DNA from: an uncultured Clostridia bacterium | GTDB lineage: Bacteria; Bacillota; Clostridia; Christensenellales; CAG-138 | NCBI GenBank assembly: GCA_946411635.1 | Contig: CAMKES010000012.1 | Location: forward strand, 1-63,341 | DNA: 63,341 nucleotides | Direction: 5' to 3' | Part shown: in pieces, positions 33,988-42,872 of the stretch | Layout: each line of letters opens with the position of its first letter | How positions within the stretch are numbered: position 1 is the stretch's first letter | The notes under the pieces: model-generated | What the model was told of the DNA's origin: nothing | The model's input: only the letters and a program-made list of their open reading frames with translations | The model's database searches: none | Position numbers and translations under genes: made by a program

Positions 33988-35136
33988 TTATTTTTTGATC
34001 AGCCGCTTCACGCCGTGCGCGAGTTTGCGCAGCGGTGCGATCCGGTACAGGCGCTTTTTGACCGCGCCCTTCAGAAGCCCGCGTTTGCGGTAATCGTTGA
34101 CGCGCCTGAGATCCGCGATCAGCCCGCGCGCCTTGTTCGCCGCGCTGCCCGTTCCCGCGACGCGGTCGAACCGCTTCTGCATCGCCGCGTCCACGGTGCG
34201 GAACTTCGGATCGCGCGAAAAGCGCTGCAGCTCCATGCGAAGACCTTCTTTGAGCGGCGTCAGCTCCGACTGCTTCATGCCGGTCGCGTTCAGGATCTTT
34301 GAGTTGTCGATCACGCGGTCGAGCATGCGGTCGTACTTGATCTGCCAGGGACGGCCCACGACCTCGCGGTACCGGTCGAGCGAAACCGTCTTGACCTTCA
34401 TGCCGAGAATGGATTGATAGATCTTCAGGATCTCGCCCCAGGTATGATGCTCCGCCGTCGCCGCGGTGTACGTTTCGCCGTACGCCGCCTCGTTCAGCAC
34501 GAGCCGCGCGATCATTTTGCCCACGTCGCCCGACCACGACATCGTCGCCTGTTTTCCTTTCATCTCTTTGGGGAAGATGATCGGCTTTTTCTTGAGCGCG
34601 CGCACGAGAAACTCGTTTGCTTCCATCGTACCGAGCTGGAACCGGTCGCCCGAATAGGTGATCGCGGGGCGGATGATCGTGAAGTTCTTCCGTCCGCAGG
34701 CCCGCAGCGCGTTTTCCTGCCGCGCCTTGGTGAGCCCGTATTCGTCGGTCTGCAGATACTCCGGATCGTCCACGCTGTCCAGAAGCCGCGGACTCTCCTC
34801 GGTGATCGGCTTTCCGTGATTGTCGCCGTACACGCGGTACGAGGACAGGAACAGATAGTGCTCCGTGCTCGAGACCAGCTTCTGAACGCGCGCGGCGAAC
34901 GATTCGGTCGTGTAGATCATGAAATCCACGATCGCGTCGAACCGCTCGTCGAGCAGCTCGTCAAGGAACGCGTCGTCCTTGGCGTTGCCCTGCAGATAGA
35001 CGACGCCGCGCTCGTTCGACGCGTGCGCCGAACGGCTCGTGATATACACCGTAAAACCGCGCTTTTTGAGCTCCGGCGCAAGGTACTGTCCGATCGCGCC
35101 GGTGCCGCCCAGCAGCAAAACCCGTTTCTCTTCCAT
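33988..35136 (-). CDS. NAD-dependent epimerase/dehydratase-like protein (extended SDR)
   Basis: A protein of about 382 residues. The Rossmann motif is LLLGGTGAIGQYL at the N-terminus. LFLSSYRVYGDN and YGLTKARQE give the S..Y...K active-site arrangement. A basic C-terminal tail (about residues 300-380, many Lys/Arg) follows the SDR core and is unusual for epimerases; it may bind the membrane or other proteins. I prefer ATG at 35136; a GTG at 35145 overlaps the upstream stop. It is last in the glycopolymer operon and probably modifies a nucleotide sugar. Confidence 0.8.
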   Translation of the reverse strand: MEEKRVLLLGGTGAIGQYLAPELKKRGFTVYITSRSAHASNERGVVYLQGNAKDDAFLDELLDERFDAIVDFMIYTTESFAARVQKLVSSTEHYLFLSSYRVYGDNHGKPITEESPRLLDSVDDPEYLQTDEYGLTKARQENALRACGRKNFTIIRPAITYSGDRFQLGTMEANEFLVRALKKKPIIFPKEMKGKQATMSWSGDVGKMIARLVLNEAAYGETYTAATAEHHTWGEILKIYQSILGMKVKTVSLDRYREVVGRPWQIKYDRMLDRVIDNSKILNATGMKQSELTPLKEGLRMELQRFSRDPKFRTVDAAMQKRFDRVAGTGSAANKARGLIADLRRVNDYRKRGLLKGAVKKRLYRIAPLRKLAHGVKRLIKK

Positions 35137-35141
35137 AGGCG

Positions 35142-38108
35142 TCACCCGATCGGACGGTTGAAGGCGCGCACGTTCGAGAGCGCTTCCTTCTCGTCCTCGG
35201 CGCTCGTGAAGACCTCGAACACGACGGGCTTATTGTCGAACTTCTTCGGATCGCGGTCGCAGAACGAACCGATCTGCGCGTCGAAGCTTTCCTTCGTGTC
35301 GGCGGTCATGTACGCGAAGCCCATCGACTCCGCCCAGCCCTTCGCGCTGCCGAAGTGGCCCTTTGCGGCGATCAGATCGTCGGTGTCGGAGCCCCAGAGC
35401 CGTTCGAGGCTCGTGTTCAGACGGAACTCCACGCCGCGCGAATTGTTGACGAGCAGGATGCGCAGGTTCTTTCCGACGTGGCGGTTGCCGAGCGCGTTCA
35501 TGTCATAGAAGAACGCGAGGTCGCCGAGCAGGCAGAACGAAAGCGTATCCGGATCCGCAAGCGACTGGCCGAGCGCCGTGGAAAGCGCGCCGTCGATGCC
35601 GAAGCCGCCGACGTTGCAGCTGACCGTCACGCTCGGATCGAGCGCGAAGAAGTTCATGCTGCGCAGCGAGTTCAGGATCGCAAGGTGCAGATAGCTGTGC
35701 TTCGGGATCTGCGCGGACAGCTTCGACGAAACGTAGATGTTCGAAAGCGGAACGGTGGGAAGCTTCGTTCCCGCGACCGATTCGCGGATCACGCGGTAGT
35801 ACGGGCTCGAGCCCTCCGCGTCCTGAAGATGCGTGAAGAAGAATTTCTCCGAGCAGAAGAACAGCTTTTCCACGATCTCCGCGCCGTGGCGGTTGTGGAA
35901 CTTGCGGTCCTCCGAGATGCGCCACACGCGCTTGCCGCGGAACAGGCGGCTCGCGCTGTAATCGCCGGAGACGGAGCCGAGATCGATCACGAGATCGGGC
36001 AGCTCCCTGAGCTCCGCAAGATCGCCCGCGACCGCGCTCAGCACGCGGTTTTTGCCCGCGTAGTTTGCGGTATGGTCGCAGAACACCGGCGCGTCGAGAT
36101 TTTCCGCGAAGCGCTCGATCGCCGCCTTCGTCGTCGCGTCGAACGGCTTGTGCGAGCCGATGAACAGCGCCACGCGCTTGCCCTTCATCGCCGCGATCAG
36201 CGCGTCCTCCGGGAAGTCCTCGGCGTCGTACACGTCGATCTTCTGCACGTCGGGCAGCTCCTTCGTCTTGAACGAATACAGGTTCCCGACCGGCAGGTTG
36301 ATATGCACCGGACCGGCGTCGTGCCGCGTCGCGGTATAGAACGCCTCGTTCAGCAGCTGCACGCAGCGGCGGTAGTCCTCGTCGTCCTTGATGAGCGGGA
36401 GGATCGCCGCAAACCGCTTGACGTCGTTCTGCGTCACGGTGCGGTCCGTCATCTGCGGCATCAGATCGCTCGGACACGGCGAGTGATGCTGGGACGTGAT
36501 CGCGATCACGGGAAGATTGCGGTAGTACGCCTCGGTCATGCCGGGCACGTAATCGCGCGAGGCCGTCGCGCCCGTGCACGAGATCACGACCGGTTCGCCA
36601 GTCGCAAACGCAAGCCCGCCGGCAAGGTACGCCGCGCCGCGCTCGTCGACCGCCGAGTAGACCTCGAAGAACGGGTCGAACTGCACCGCGCGCGCGATCG
36701 GCACGTTCGTGGTGCCGGGGGATACGACGATCTTCCGGATGTTGTATTTCTTGAGAAGCGCAAGGACGACCTGCGCGTTTTTATCGTCCGTATACATGTG
36801 CGTTCCTTTCTTCGCCGCTTCGATCTGCGCGCGGACCGGCACGGCCGGTGCGGCGGGCTTTTTCAGTTCCGGCTTCTTTTCGGGCGTCGCCGCCGTCTCG
36901 TCGGGCAGGTCCTGTTCCTTCAGGAAGGCGGGCTGTTCCTTTTCGCCGACGGCGAACTTCAGATAGCGCACGGATTCGGCGCGCAGAGCGGCAAGCGCTT
37001 TTTCCGCCTCGTCCCACTCGACCGGAAGATCGACGATGCCGTCGACGGCGTCCGTCTCCTCGGTATAGCGCGCGGAGAGCGTGAGCTTGTCGAGCAGCTC
37101 CGACACGCGGTTGCCCGTTTCCTTGTGCAGGATCGTGGCGAAGCGCTTATGAAACAGCACCGAAAAGACCGTGCCGTGGAACGAGTTGGTCACGACGTAC
37201 GCCGCGTTCTTGATATACCAGAGGAACTCCTCGGGCGAAACGATGCGGGAATCCTTGATCTGCCGGTTGCCCGCGTTCGGGTTGCCGTTGACGTCGATCA
37301 GATGCAGGCCGGTGCGCGCGGCGAGCTTTTTCGCCGCGATATTCACCTGGTTCTGCGCGGGACCCGGCATCGTATAGACGACGATGAACGGATTCTTTTC
37401 GAGCGGCTCCTTCCGGATCAGCTTTTCGTATACGGAAACGTCCGGCAGCAGCGTCGGGTCGACGTCGATGTGCATCGGCGTTTTCGGATCGGACGCGGCC
37501 ATGACGGGACGCATGAACTTGATCTCGCGCAGCGAAACGGCGTCGAGCTTTTTCAGCATCGGACCGATCTCCTTCTGCGCCGCTTTGGGATCGTCGAAGT
37601 ACGTGCCGACCGCATAGGTCATGCGCCTGACGTTTTTGCCGCCGAAGTCCATGAAGTACGCCGGATCGAACTTGCCGTCGGTCAGCTTGCTGTTCCAGAT
37701 CTGGTCGCTGCCCGCAAGATACAGATCGCATTTCGGCGGATGCGCGCGCAGCTGTTTGATCGTGCGGTACTTGCGCGTTTCATGCAGATGCGCCTTGCGG
37801 AACGCAGCGAACTTCTGCTCACGTCCCTTCCTGACCTTCGCGTTTTTCCACGAACGCACCGTATCGTAAAAGCCCTTCACGCCGTGATACGTGCGCGTCA
37901 CGAGGTTGCGCGCAGGCTCGTGCAGTTTCTTGTTCGCGTAGTAGACCGGATTCTTATACGATGCGTAGCGGTTCCAGTGATACCACGGGACGTAGTTGAT
38001 GACCTGCACGTCGCTGCCGAGCTCCTCGAGCTTCGACTCGAGCGCAAAGCACTGCAGCGCCGCCCCGCAGTTAAACGGGAAATGGAACGTGATAATGCCT
38101 ACCTTCAT
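35142..38108 (-). CDS. Polysaccharide pyruvyltransferase fused to a MenD-like ThDP-dependent enzyme
   Basis: A 988-residue fusion. Residues 1 to about 390 match polysaccharide pyruvyltransferases (GIITFHFPFNCGAALQ, LAGSDQIWN, VTNSFHGTVFSVLF). A Pro/Lys/Glu-rich linker (about 391-437) follows. Residues 438-988 form a complete ThDP enzyme: SPGTTNVP, catalytic Glu489 in AVDERGAAYLAGG, CTGATASRDY, and the cofactor motif GDLAFFYDMN (862-871) with NN at 888-889. The C-terminal half is closest in pattern to MenD and related 2-oxoacid enzymes. A ribosome binding site and Met438 inside the ORF could give the second enzyme alone. Its chemistry is unknown. Confidence 0.85.
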   Translation of the reverse strand: MKVGIITFHFPFNCGAALQCFALESKLEELGSDVQVINYVPWYHWNRYASYKNPVYYANKKLHEPARNLVTRTYHGVKGFYDTVRSWKNAKVRKGREQKFAAFRKAHLHETRKYRTIKQLRAHPPKCDLYLAGSDQIWNSKLTDGKFDPAYFMDFGGKNVRRMTYAVGTYFDDPKAAQKEIGPMLKKLDAVSLREIKFMRPVMAASDPKTPMHIDVDPTLLPDVSVYEKLIRKEPLEKNPFIVVYTMPGPAQNQVNIAAKKLAARTGLHLIDVNGNPNAGNRQIKDSRIVSPEEFLWYIKNAAYVVTNSFHGTVFSVLFHKRFATILHKETGNRVSELLDKLTLSARYTEETDAVDGIVDLPVEWDEAEKALAALRAESVRYLKFAVGEKEQPAFLKEQDLPDETAATPEKKPELKKPAAPAVPVRAQIEAAKKGTHMYTDDKNAQVVLALLKKYNIRKIVVSPGTTNVPIARAVQFDPFFEVYSAVDERGAAYLAGGLAFATGEPVVISCTGATASRDYVPGMTEAYYRNLPVIAITSQHHSPCPSDLMPQMTDRTVTQNDVKRFAAILPLIKDDEDYRRCVQLLNEAFYTATRHDAGPVHINLPVGNLYSFKTKELPDVQKIDVYDAEDFPEDALIAAMKGKRVALFIGSHKPFDATTKAAIERFAENLDAPVFCDHTANYAGKNRVLSAVAGDLAELRELPDLVIDLGSVSGDYSASRLFRGKRVWRISEDRKFHNRHGAEIVEKLFFCSEKFFFTHLQDAEGSSPYYRVIRESVAGTKLPTVPLSNIYVSSKLSAQIPKHSYLHLAILNSLRSMNFFALDPSVTVSCNVGGFGIDGALSTALGQSLADPDTLSFCLLGDLAFFYDMNALGNRHVGKNLRILLVNNSRGVEFRLNTSLERLWGSDTDDLIAAKGHFGSAKGWAESMGFAYMTADTKESFDAQIGSFCDRDPKKFDNKPVVFEVFTSAEDEKEALSNVRAFNRPIG
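36795..36809 (-). promoter_or_regulatory. Internal ribosome binding site and start inside the fusion gene
   Basis: Minus-strand AAAGGAA (36809-36803) precedes an in-frame ATG (36797-36795) by 5 nt, exactly at the junction between the linker and the ThDP domain. It may be a remnant of a separate gene or allow a free 551-residue ThDP enzyme. Confidence 0.6.
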
Positions 38109-39292
38109 TCCTGCTCTTCCTTTCCGTCCTGTTCTTCATTCTCTTCCGGATCCGCCTTTGCTTCCGGATCGTTCTTCGCCTCGTCTTCGGCAGCCTCGAC
38201 GGTCTCGACGATTTTGCCGCCCTTGAGCCTGTACTTCAGAATCCCAATCTTGCGCTTCACGGCCTTCATGCGGCTGACCGCCTTGTCCTTGATGAGCCAC
38301 AGCCGCATGGTGCGTTCAAGCTCCTTCGGATCTTTTTTCTTGATCGCCGCGCAGATGCGGTTCGTGAGACCCGACTTGGACTTGCGGTCAAAGGTGACGG
38401 AATTGATCACCTCCGGGAACTCCATCAGCTTCGCATACTCTTCGATCTTTTCCTCCTTGGACATGTCGGAACGCGCGATCTTCTGGCACGCCGACTTGAC
38501 CACGGTGAAGAAGATGTTCTTGAGCTTCGGAAGAAACTCTTTGAGGTCGTGCGATTTCAGAAGCTCGCAGCGTCTCTGATAGCCGTTTACGAGGAACTGG
38601 AACGTGTTCTTGCGGTAGCCCTTCGAGAGTGATTCCTCCATCTGACGGTAGCGGTACATCGATTCGCCGAGCGACGAGACCGTTTTGAGATGCGGGATCA
38701 CGTCCGCCATGAAGTTGCAGTCCTCTTCGTAGCTGATACTCGGATCAAAGCGCACGTTGTGCTCCATGAGAATGTCGCGGCGGAACAGCTTCGCCCAGAT
38801 GGAAACGCCGAACATATTCGTCCGCGGCACCGTATACAGCATGAGGTAGTGGCTCACGTCACGGAACATGGCGATGTAAAACCGCGTAAGCCGGTACGTT
38901 CTTTTCCAATTGTCGTTGAACCGTTCGAAGCCGCAGAGCACGAGATCCGTGCCGTACGTTTCGCCCGCTTTGACCATTTCCTCAAGATAGTTTTCCGTGA
39001 CGAGGTCGTCGGAATCGACGAACAGGATGTACTTGCCCTGCGCCGTTTCGATACCGATGTTGCGCGCGATCGAAACGCCGCCGTTTTCCTTGTGAATGAC
39101 GCGGAAGCGCGGATCCTTCGCCGCCGCCTCGTCGCAGATCGCGCCGCTGCCGTCCTTTGACCCGTCGTCGATAAGAATGGCCTCCCAGTTCTGATACGTC
39201 TGTGCCGTGATCGATTCCAGGCAAAAACCGAGATAGTTCTCAACGTTGTATACCGGAATGATGACGCTGACCAAAGGTTGATTCTGTTCCAT
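38105..39292 (-). CDS. GT2-family glycosyltransferase with acidic tail
   Basis: A 395-residue GT-A enzyme. VSVIIPVYNVENYL opens the fold, LIDDGSKDGS and FVDSDDLV give the nucleotide-sugar and DxD metal sites, and ENGGVSIARNIG is typical of GT2. The C-terminal part is helical and ends in an acidic tail of about 35 residues (DEAKNDPEAKADPEENEEQ). It probably adds one sugar to the lipid-linked polymer. It overlaps the fusion gene by 4 nt, and GAGGGGG precedes the ATG. Confidence 0.9.
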   Translation of the reverse strand: MEQNQPLVSVIIPVYNVENYLGFCLESITAQTYQNWEAILIDDGSKDGSGAICDEAAAKDPRFRVIHKENGGVSIARNIGIETAQGKYILFVDSDDLVTENYLEEMVKAGETYGTDLVLCGFERFNDNWKRTYRLTRFYIAMFRDVSHYLMLYTVPRTNMFGVSIWAKLFRRDILMEHNVRFDPSISYEEDCNFMADVIPHLKTVSSLGESMYRYRQMEESLSKGYRKNTFQFLVNGYQRRCELLKSHDLKEFLPKLKNIFFTVVKSACQKIARSDMSKEEKIEEYAKLMEFPEVINSVTFDRKSKSGLTNRICAAIKKKDPKELERTMRLWLIKDKAVSRMKAVKRKIGILKYRLKGGKIVETVEAAEDEAKNDPEAKADPEENEEQDGKEEQE

Positions 39293-39312
39293 ATTGCCCC
39301 CTCATGCTCCTT

Positions 39313-40104
39313 TTATTTTTTGATTCCGAGTGTTCGTTTTTCCGCCATAAACGGATCGTATTCCGCGTAAACGTTCTCCGGCGTGTCGATCATTTTGATC
39401 TCGCCGTGATCGAGCCATACCGCTTTTTCGCAAAGCTCCAGAACCGGCTGCTTCGAATGCGAAACGAACAGCAGCGTCGTGCCTTTGTCGAGAAGCTCCT
39501 GGATGCGGGCGCGGCATTTTTCCTGGAACGCCGTGTCGCCGACCGCCAGCACCTCGTCCACGATCAGGATGTCCGGATCGACGATCGTCGCGACCGCAAA
39601 GCCGAGACGCGCGCGCATGCCGCTCGAGTAGTTCTTGATCGGCAGCTCCATGAAGTCCCACAGCTCCGCGAAGTTCACGATCTGCTCGTACTGCTCGCGC
39701 ATGAACTTGCGGCTGTGGCCCAGGACCGCGCCGTTGATGAAGATGTTCTCCTTTGCGGTGAGGTTCGGATCGAAGCCCGCGCCGAGCTCGATCATCGGCG
39801 CGATCGTGCCGTGCACCTCGACGGTGCCGCGATACGGCGAAAGAATGCGGCAGATGAGCTTCAGAAGCGTGCTCTTGCCCGCGCCGTTCGCGCCGATCAG
39901 CGCCCACGATTCCCCCTGATTGATCGTGAGATTGATGTTCTTCAGCGCGTAAAACTCCTTGAACCGGAGCTCGCGCTTCAGGAACTTGATGAAATACTCC
40001 TTCAGATTGTCGACCTTCTCGCCCGCGATGTTGAAGCGGACGGAGGCGTTGGTGAGTTTGATGCAGGGGCCGCCCTGCGTTCTTCCGATGATCGTTTCTT
40101 CCAT
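39313..40104 (-). CDS. ABC transporter ATP-binding protein for polymer export (TagH/Wzt-like)
   Basis: A 263-residue ATPase. Walker A is GANGAGKS, the signature is YSSGMRARLG, Walker B is ILIVDEVLAVGD and the switch His is in FVSHS. The N-terminal KFLKRELRFKEFYALKNI block is typical of TagH/Wzt. With the permease it moves undecaprenyl-linked teichoic acid or O-polysaccharide outward. It has no C-terminal carbohydrate-binding domain, so export need not depend on a cap structure. Confidence 0.93.
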   Translation of the reverse strand: MEETIIGRTQGGPCIKLTNASVRFNIAGEKVDNLKEYFIKFLKRELRFKEFYALKNINLTINQGESWALIGANGAGKSTLLKLICRILSPYRGTVEVHGTIAPMIELGAGFDPNLTAKENIFINGAVLGHSRKFMREQYEQIVNFAELWDFMELPIKNYSSGMRARLGFAVATIVDPDILIVDEVLAVGDTAFQEKCRARIQELLDKGTTLLFVSHSKQPVLELCEKAVWLDHGEIKMIDTPENVYAEYDPFMAEKRTLGIKK

Positions 40105-40114
40105 ACGCCTGCCC

Positions 40115-40933
40115 TCAGATGAATAGGATGAACCGGTTCTTGACGCGGTTAAAGGTGAACAGTCCGATGATCAGCATCGCGACCGCGCAGATCGCGCCGC
40201 GCAGCATCAGCACCCACGCCGACGGATCGATGCCGACCGTCTGGTATCCCATGATGAAGTACCGGAACTGCTGAATGAACATATACATCGGATTGAACCG
40301 GCGGATAAACACGCCGAGATCGCCGAGCTTGTCCGACATGAACCAGAAGATCGGCGTCATGTACATCCACGCAAGCGTGACGACGCTCCAGATGTTCCGA
40401 AGATCCCGGAAAAAGACCGTCGTCGCCGCCAGCAGAAGCCCGAGCCCGACACAGAACACGTACAGCTCGAGGATCGGCACGAGCCCCAGGAAGTTGATCC
40501 AGCGGAACGGCTCGCCCGTCGCGACCATAACGATCAGCAGCGCGCCGAGCGAAAGCACGAAATTGACCATGCAGCTCGTGACCTTCGAAAGCGTAAAGAT
40601 GTATTTCGGCACGTACGTCTTTTTCAGCAGCGACGCGCTTCCGACCACGGAGTTCATCGCCAGCGTCGTCGATTCGCGCATGAACGAGAACAGAATGTTG
40701 CCGCAGATCAGGTACAGCGGGAAGTTGACCTCCTTGCTGCGCTCGAAAATCCGCGTGAAAACGATCGCCATGACCGCCATCGACAGAAGCGGCGTCAGAA
40801 TGCTCCAGAGATAACCCAGAAAGCTCCTCCGGTATTTCAGCTTGATGTCGCGCTGCACGAGCAGCACCAGAAGATCCCAGTACTGGGCAAACTTGCGGAA
40901 CCGCTCCTTTGTAAGTTTCAGAAATTTTCTCAT
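40115..40933 (-). CDS. ABC-2 permease for polymer export (TagG/Wzm-like)
   Basis: A 272-residue membrane protein with six hydrophobic helices. The N-terminal amphipathic region VLLVQRDIKLKYRRSFLG leads into YLWSILTPLLSM, a hallmark of the TagG/Wzm group. It forms the channel for the glycopolymer with the ATPase encoded 10 bp downstream. It overlaps the preceding TagB/TagF-like gene by 4 nt, consistent with one operon. Confidence 0.93.
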   Translation of the reverse strand: MRKFLKLTKERFRKFAQYWDLLVLLVQRDIKLKYRRSFLGYLWSILTPLLSMAVMAIVFTRIFERSKEVNFPLYLICGNILFSFMRESTTLAMNSVVGSASLLKKTYVPKYIFTLSKVTSCMVNFVLSLGALLIVMVATGEPFRWINFLGLVPILELYVFCVGLGLLLAATTVFFRDLRNIWSVVTLAWMYMTPIFWFMSDKLGDLGVFIRRFNPMYMFIQQFRYFIMGYQTVGIDPSAWVLMLRGAICAVAMLIIGLFTFNRVKNRFILFI

Positions 40934-42126
40934 TTCGTTCCGATCATCTCCTTAATTGCTTCCGTCGTTCGTTCCGAACTGTTCGCATCGCGCAGCGTGA
41001 AGAACCGGTCGACCCGTTCTTCGTACTGCGGCTCCATCAAAAGTCCGTTTTCAACGATGCGGCGCATCGCGCCGATCGCATCCTTTTCGGTTTCGGCGAT
41101 CGGGCCGAAGCCGTCTCTGCCGTAGTCGAAATATCCCGTCGGAAGGTGTCCCTTCCGGTAGGTCTCCCGGTCGAACTGGTAATAGACGACCGGCTTTTTC
41201 ATGAACGCAAAGTCCATGTACACGCTTGAAAAATCCGTCACGAGCAGCGCCGCGGACCGGAGCAGCGCCGGCACGGAGACCTCGTCCCACTTTTTGACGG
41301 CAACGCGCGCCGACGCCGAGGTGAAGCACGTTTCGTACCGCGAAACATTGCGGTGCACGCAGAACACGGCGCGTTTGCCGGTCTCCTTCAGGAGCGCGTC
41401 GAGCGCGGGATCGTTCAGAAACGCGTCCCAGCCCTTAAAGTATTCGCTCTCGCGGAACGCCGCATCCGTTTTGCAGTCGCGTTCGAGCCACATCCGCCAC
41501 GTCGGCAGGATCAGGATGAGATCCGGGTCCGCCACGGCGTTCAAAAGATCGTCGAAACGGCAGAATCCGGTGTAGCGCACCACGCCGGGCGCGTAGCCGA
41601 ACGTGTCGCGGATAAATTCGTACTCCGGCTTCGCCGCGCAGCAGAACAGGCTGAGCCTGGCGTTTTCCGCATGCAGAAACGGCAGATCGTCCTTCGTTAC
41701 GCCGTGCTGCAGGAACACGCGCCGGTTTTTGAGAACCCCCAGCACGACCTCGAGCAGGTAGCACACGGCGGCGTTCGGCTTGCCGCCCTTCTGGCTCGAG
41801 ATATTGACCTCGGCGGCAAGGTAGTAGATCCAGTGCTTCAGCGTGCCGAAACAAACCGTGGGCCCGACCGCGTCCACCGCAGCCTTCGCGGGCGAGCGGC
41901 GGTCGATTGCGTAGACCGCGTCGATCTCCGGACGGTTCTTCCTGAGGTAGCGGAACAGCGCGAACGCGTTGTCCTGCGCCTCCTTCGCGTACTCGCACAG
42001 AAGCCACAGGTGCCTGCGCTTCCGTTTGTAGATCGCGGCCGGCAGCAGCGCGATCAAAAACAGGAAGAAGTGCCCGATGTCGCCGAACCGGATGCGTTTC
42101 AGTTTTGCAAACAGCGATTCCTTCAT
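40930..42126 (-). CDS. CDP-glycerol glycerophosphotransferase family protein (TagB/TagF-like)
   Basis: A 398-residue protein. An N-terminal hydrophobic stretch (about 16-30) may dip into the membrane. FLQHGVTKDDLP, LPTWRMWL and LVTDFSSVYMDFAF with VVYYQFD are the family signatures. Members transfer glycerol-phosphate or other polyol-phosphates from CDP-linked donors to wall polymers. This suggests a phosphate-containing, teichoic-acid-like product. ATG at 42126 overlaps the GT2 stop by 4 nt; the ribosome binding site is weak, so coupling is likely. Confidence 0.87.
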   Translation of the reverse strand: MKESLFAKLKRIRFGDIGHFFLFLIALLPAAIYKRKRRHLWLLCEYAKEAQDNAFALFRYLRKNRPEIDAVYAIDRRSPAKAAVDAVGPTVCFGTLKHWIYYLAAEVNISSQKGGKPNAAVCYLLEVVLGVLKNRRVFLQHGVTKDDLPFLHAENARLSLFCCAAKPEYEFIRDTFGYAPGVVRYTGFCRFDDLLNAVADPDLILILPTWRMWLERDCKTDAAFRESEYFKGWDAFLNDPALDALLKETGKRAVFCVHRNVSRYETCFTSASARVAVKKWDEVSVPALLRSAALLVTDFSSVYMDFAFMKKPVVYYQFDRETYRKGHLPTGYFDYGRDGFGPIAETEKDAIGAMRRIVENGLLMEPQYEERVDRFFTLRDANSSERTTEAIKEMIGTK

Positions 42127-42872
42127 AGCCAGTACCGTTTCACGCCGTGCAGGCAATAGCCCAGAAAACTGCCGATCCGCCGGAAAAAGCCGAGACCGAG
42201 ATGCCGGTACGTGTTCCACGTCATCCGCGCGGACTTCTTTTTATCGCCGGACTTCGATCCCTTCGAAACGCGGTAGCGCACGAGCGGCTCGTTGACGCCG
42301 ACCGCCTTTGCGCCGTCCTTCAGGATCCCGTACCAGCAGATCAGGTCCTCGTGCAGATCGCTGCGCTCCATCGGATGATCCGCCGCAAGCGTTTTTTTCA
42401 CGAGCACCGTGCTGGTGATCAGGTCGTTCCCCTTCAAAAGGCCGTTCGCCGTGACCGTTTCGGGCACGGAAAAGACCTTGCCGGTTTTGTTTCCCGCTTC
42501 GTCGATGCACGCCGCCGCGGTGTAGACGAGCGACGCGCCGGTGCATTCCGCCGTTTCGAGCTGGCGGGCAAGCTTTTCCGCTTCCCACGCGTCGTCGCTG
42601 TCCAGAAACGCGATCCATTCCGCTTCGGCGGCCCTCACGCCGGTATTGCGCGCGTTTGCGACGCCGGCGTTTTCGGAAAGCGCGATCACGCGGACGCGCG
42701 CGTCCTCCGTCCGGAGCCGTTCGAGCGTTTCCGGCGTATCGTCGCCGGAGCCGTCGTCGACCGCGATCACTTCGATCTCGCGGAGCGTTCCGTTCAGCGC
42801 GGAACGGACGGCCTCTTCGACGGTTTTCGCGCAGCGGTACGCGGGCACGACGACGCTGACGCGCGGGGTCAT
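42123..42872 (-). CDS. GT2-family glycosyltransferase
   Basis: A 249-residue GT-A enzyme, shorter than the other GT2 in the operon. VSVVVPAYRCAKTV, AVDDGSGDDT, AGVANARNTG and FLDSDDAWE mark the donor site. The basic C-terminus (KSGDKKKSARMTWNTYRHLG) may contact membrane lipid. It probably adds a sugar to the lipid-linked primer made by the PGT. GAGGAGG precedes the ATG, which overlaps the epimerase stop by 4 nt. Confidence 0.9.
   Translation of the reverse strand: MTPRVSVVVPAYRCAKTVEEAVRSALNGTLREIEVIAVDDGSGDDTPETLERLRTEDARVRVIALSENAGVANARNTGVRAAEAEWIAFLDSDDAWEAEKLARQLETAECTGASLVYTAAACIDEAGNKTGKVFSVPETVTANGLLKGNDLITSTVLVKKTLAADHPMERSDLHEDLICWYGILKDGAKAVGVNEPLVRYRVSKGSKSGDKKKSARMTWNTYRHLGLGFFRRIGSFLGYCLHGVKRYWL

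Noticed and set aside
35355-38579. A 1074-codon plus-strand open frame opposite the fusion gene
   Set aside because: It mirrors the minus-strand pyruvyltransferase and ThDP domains and shows no motif of its own.
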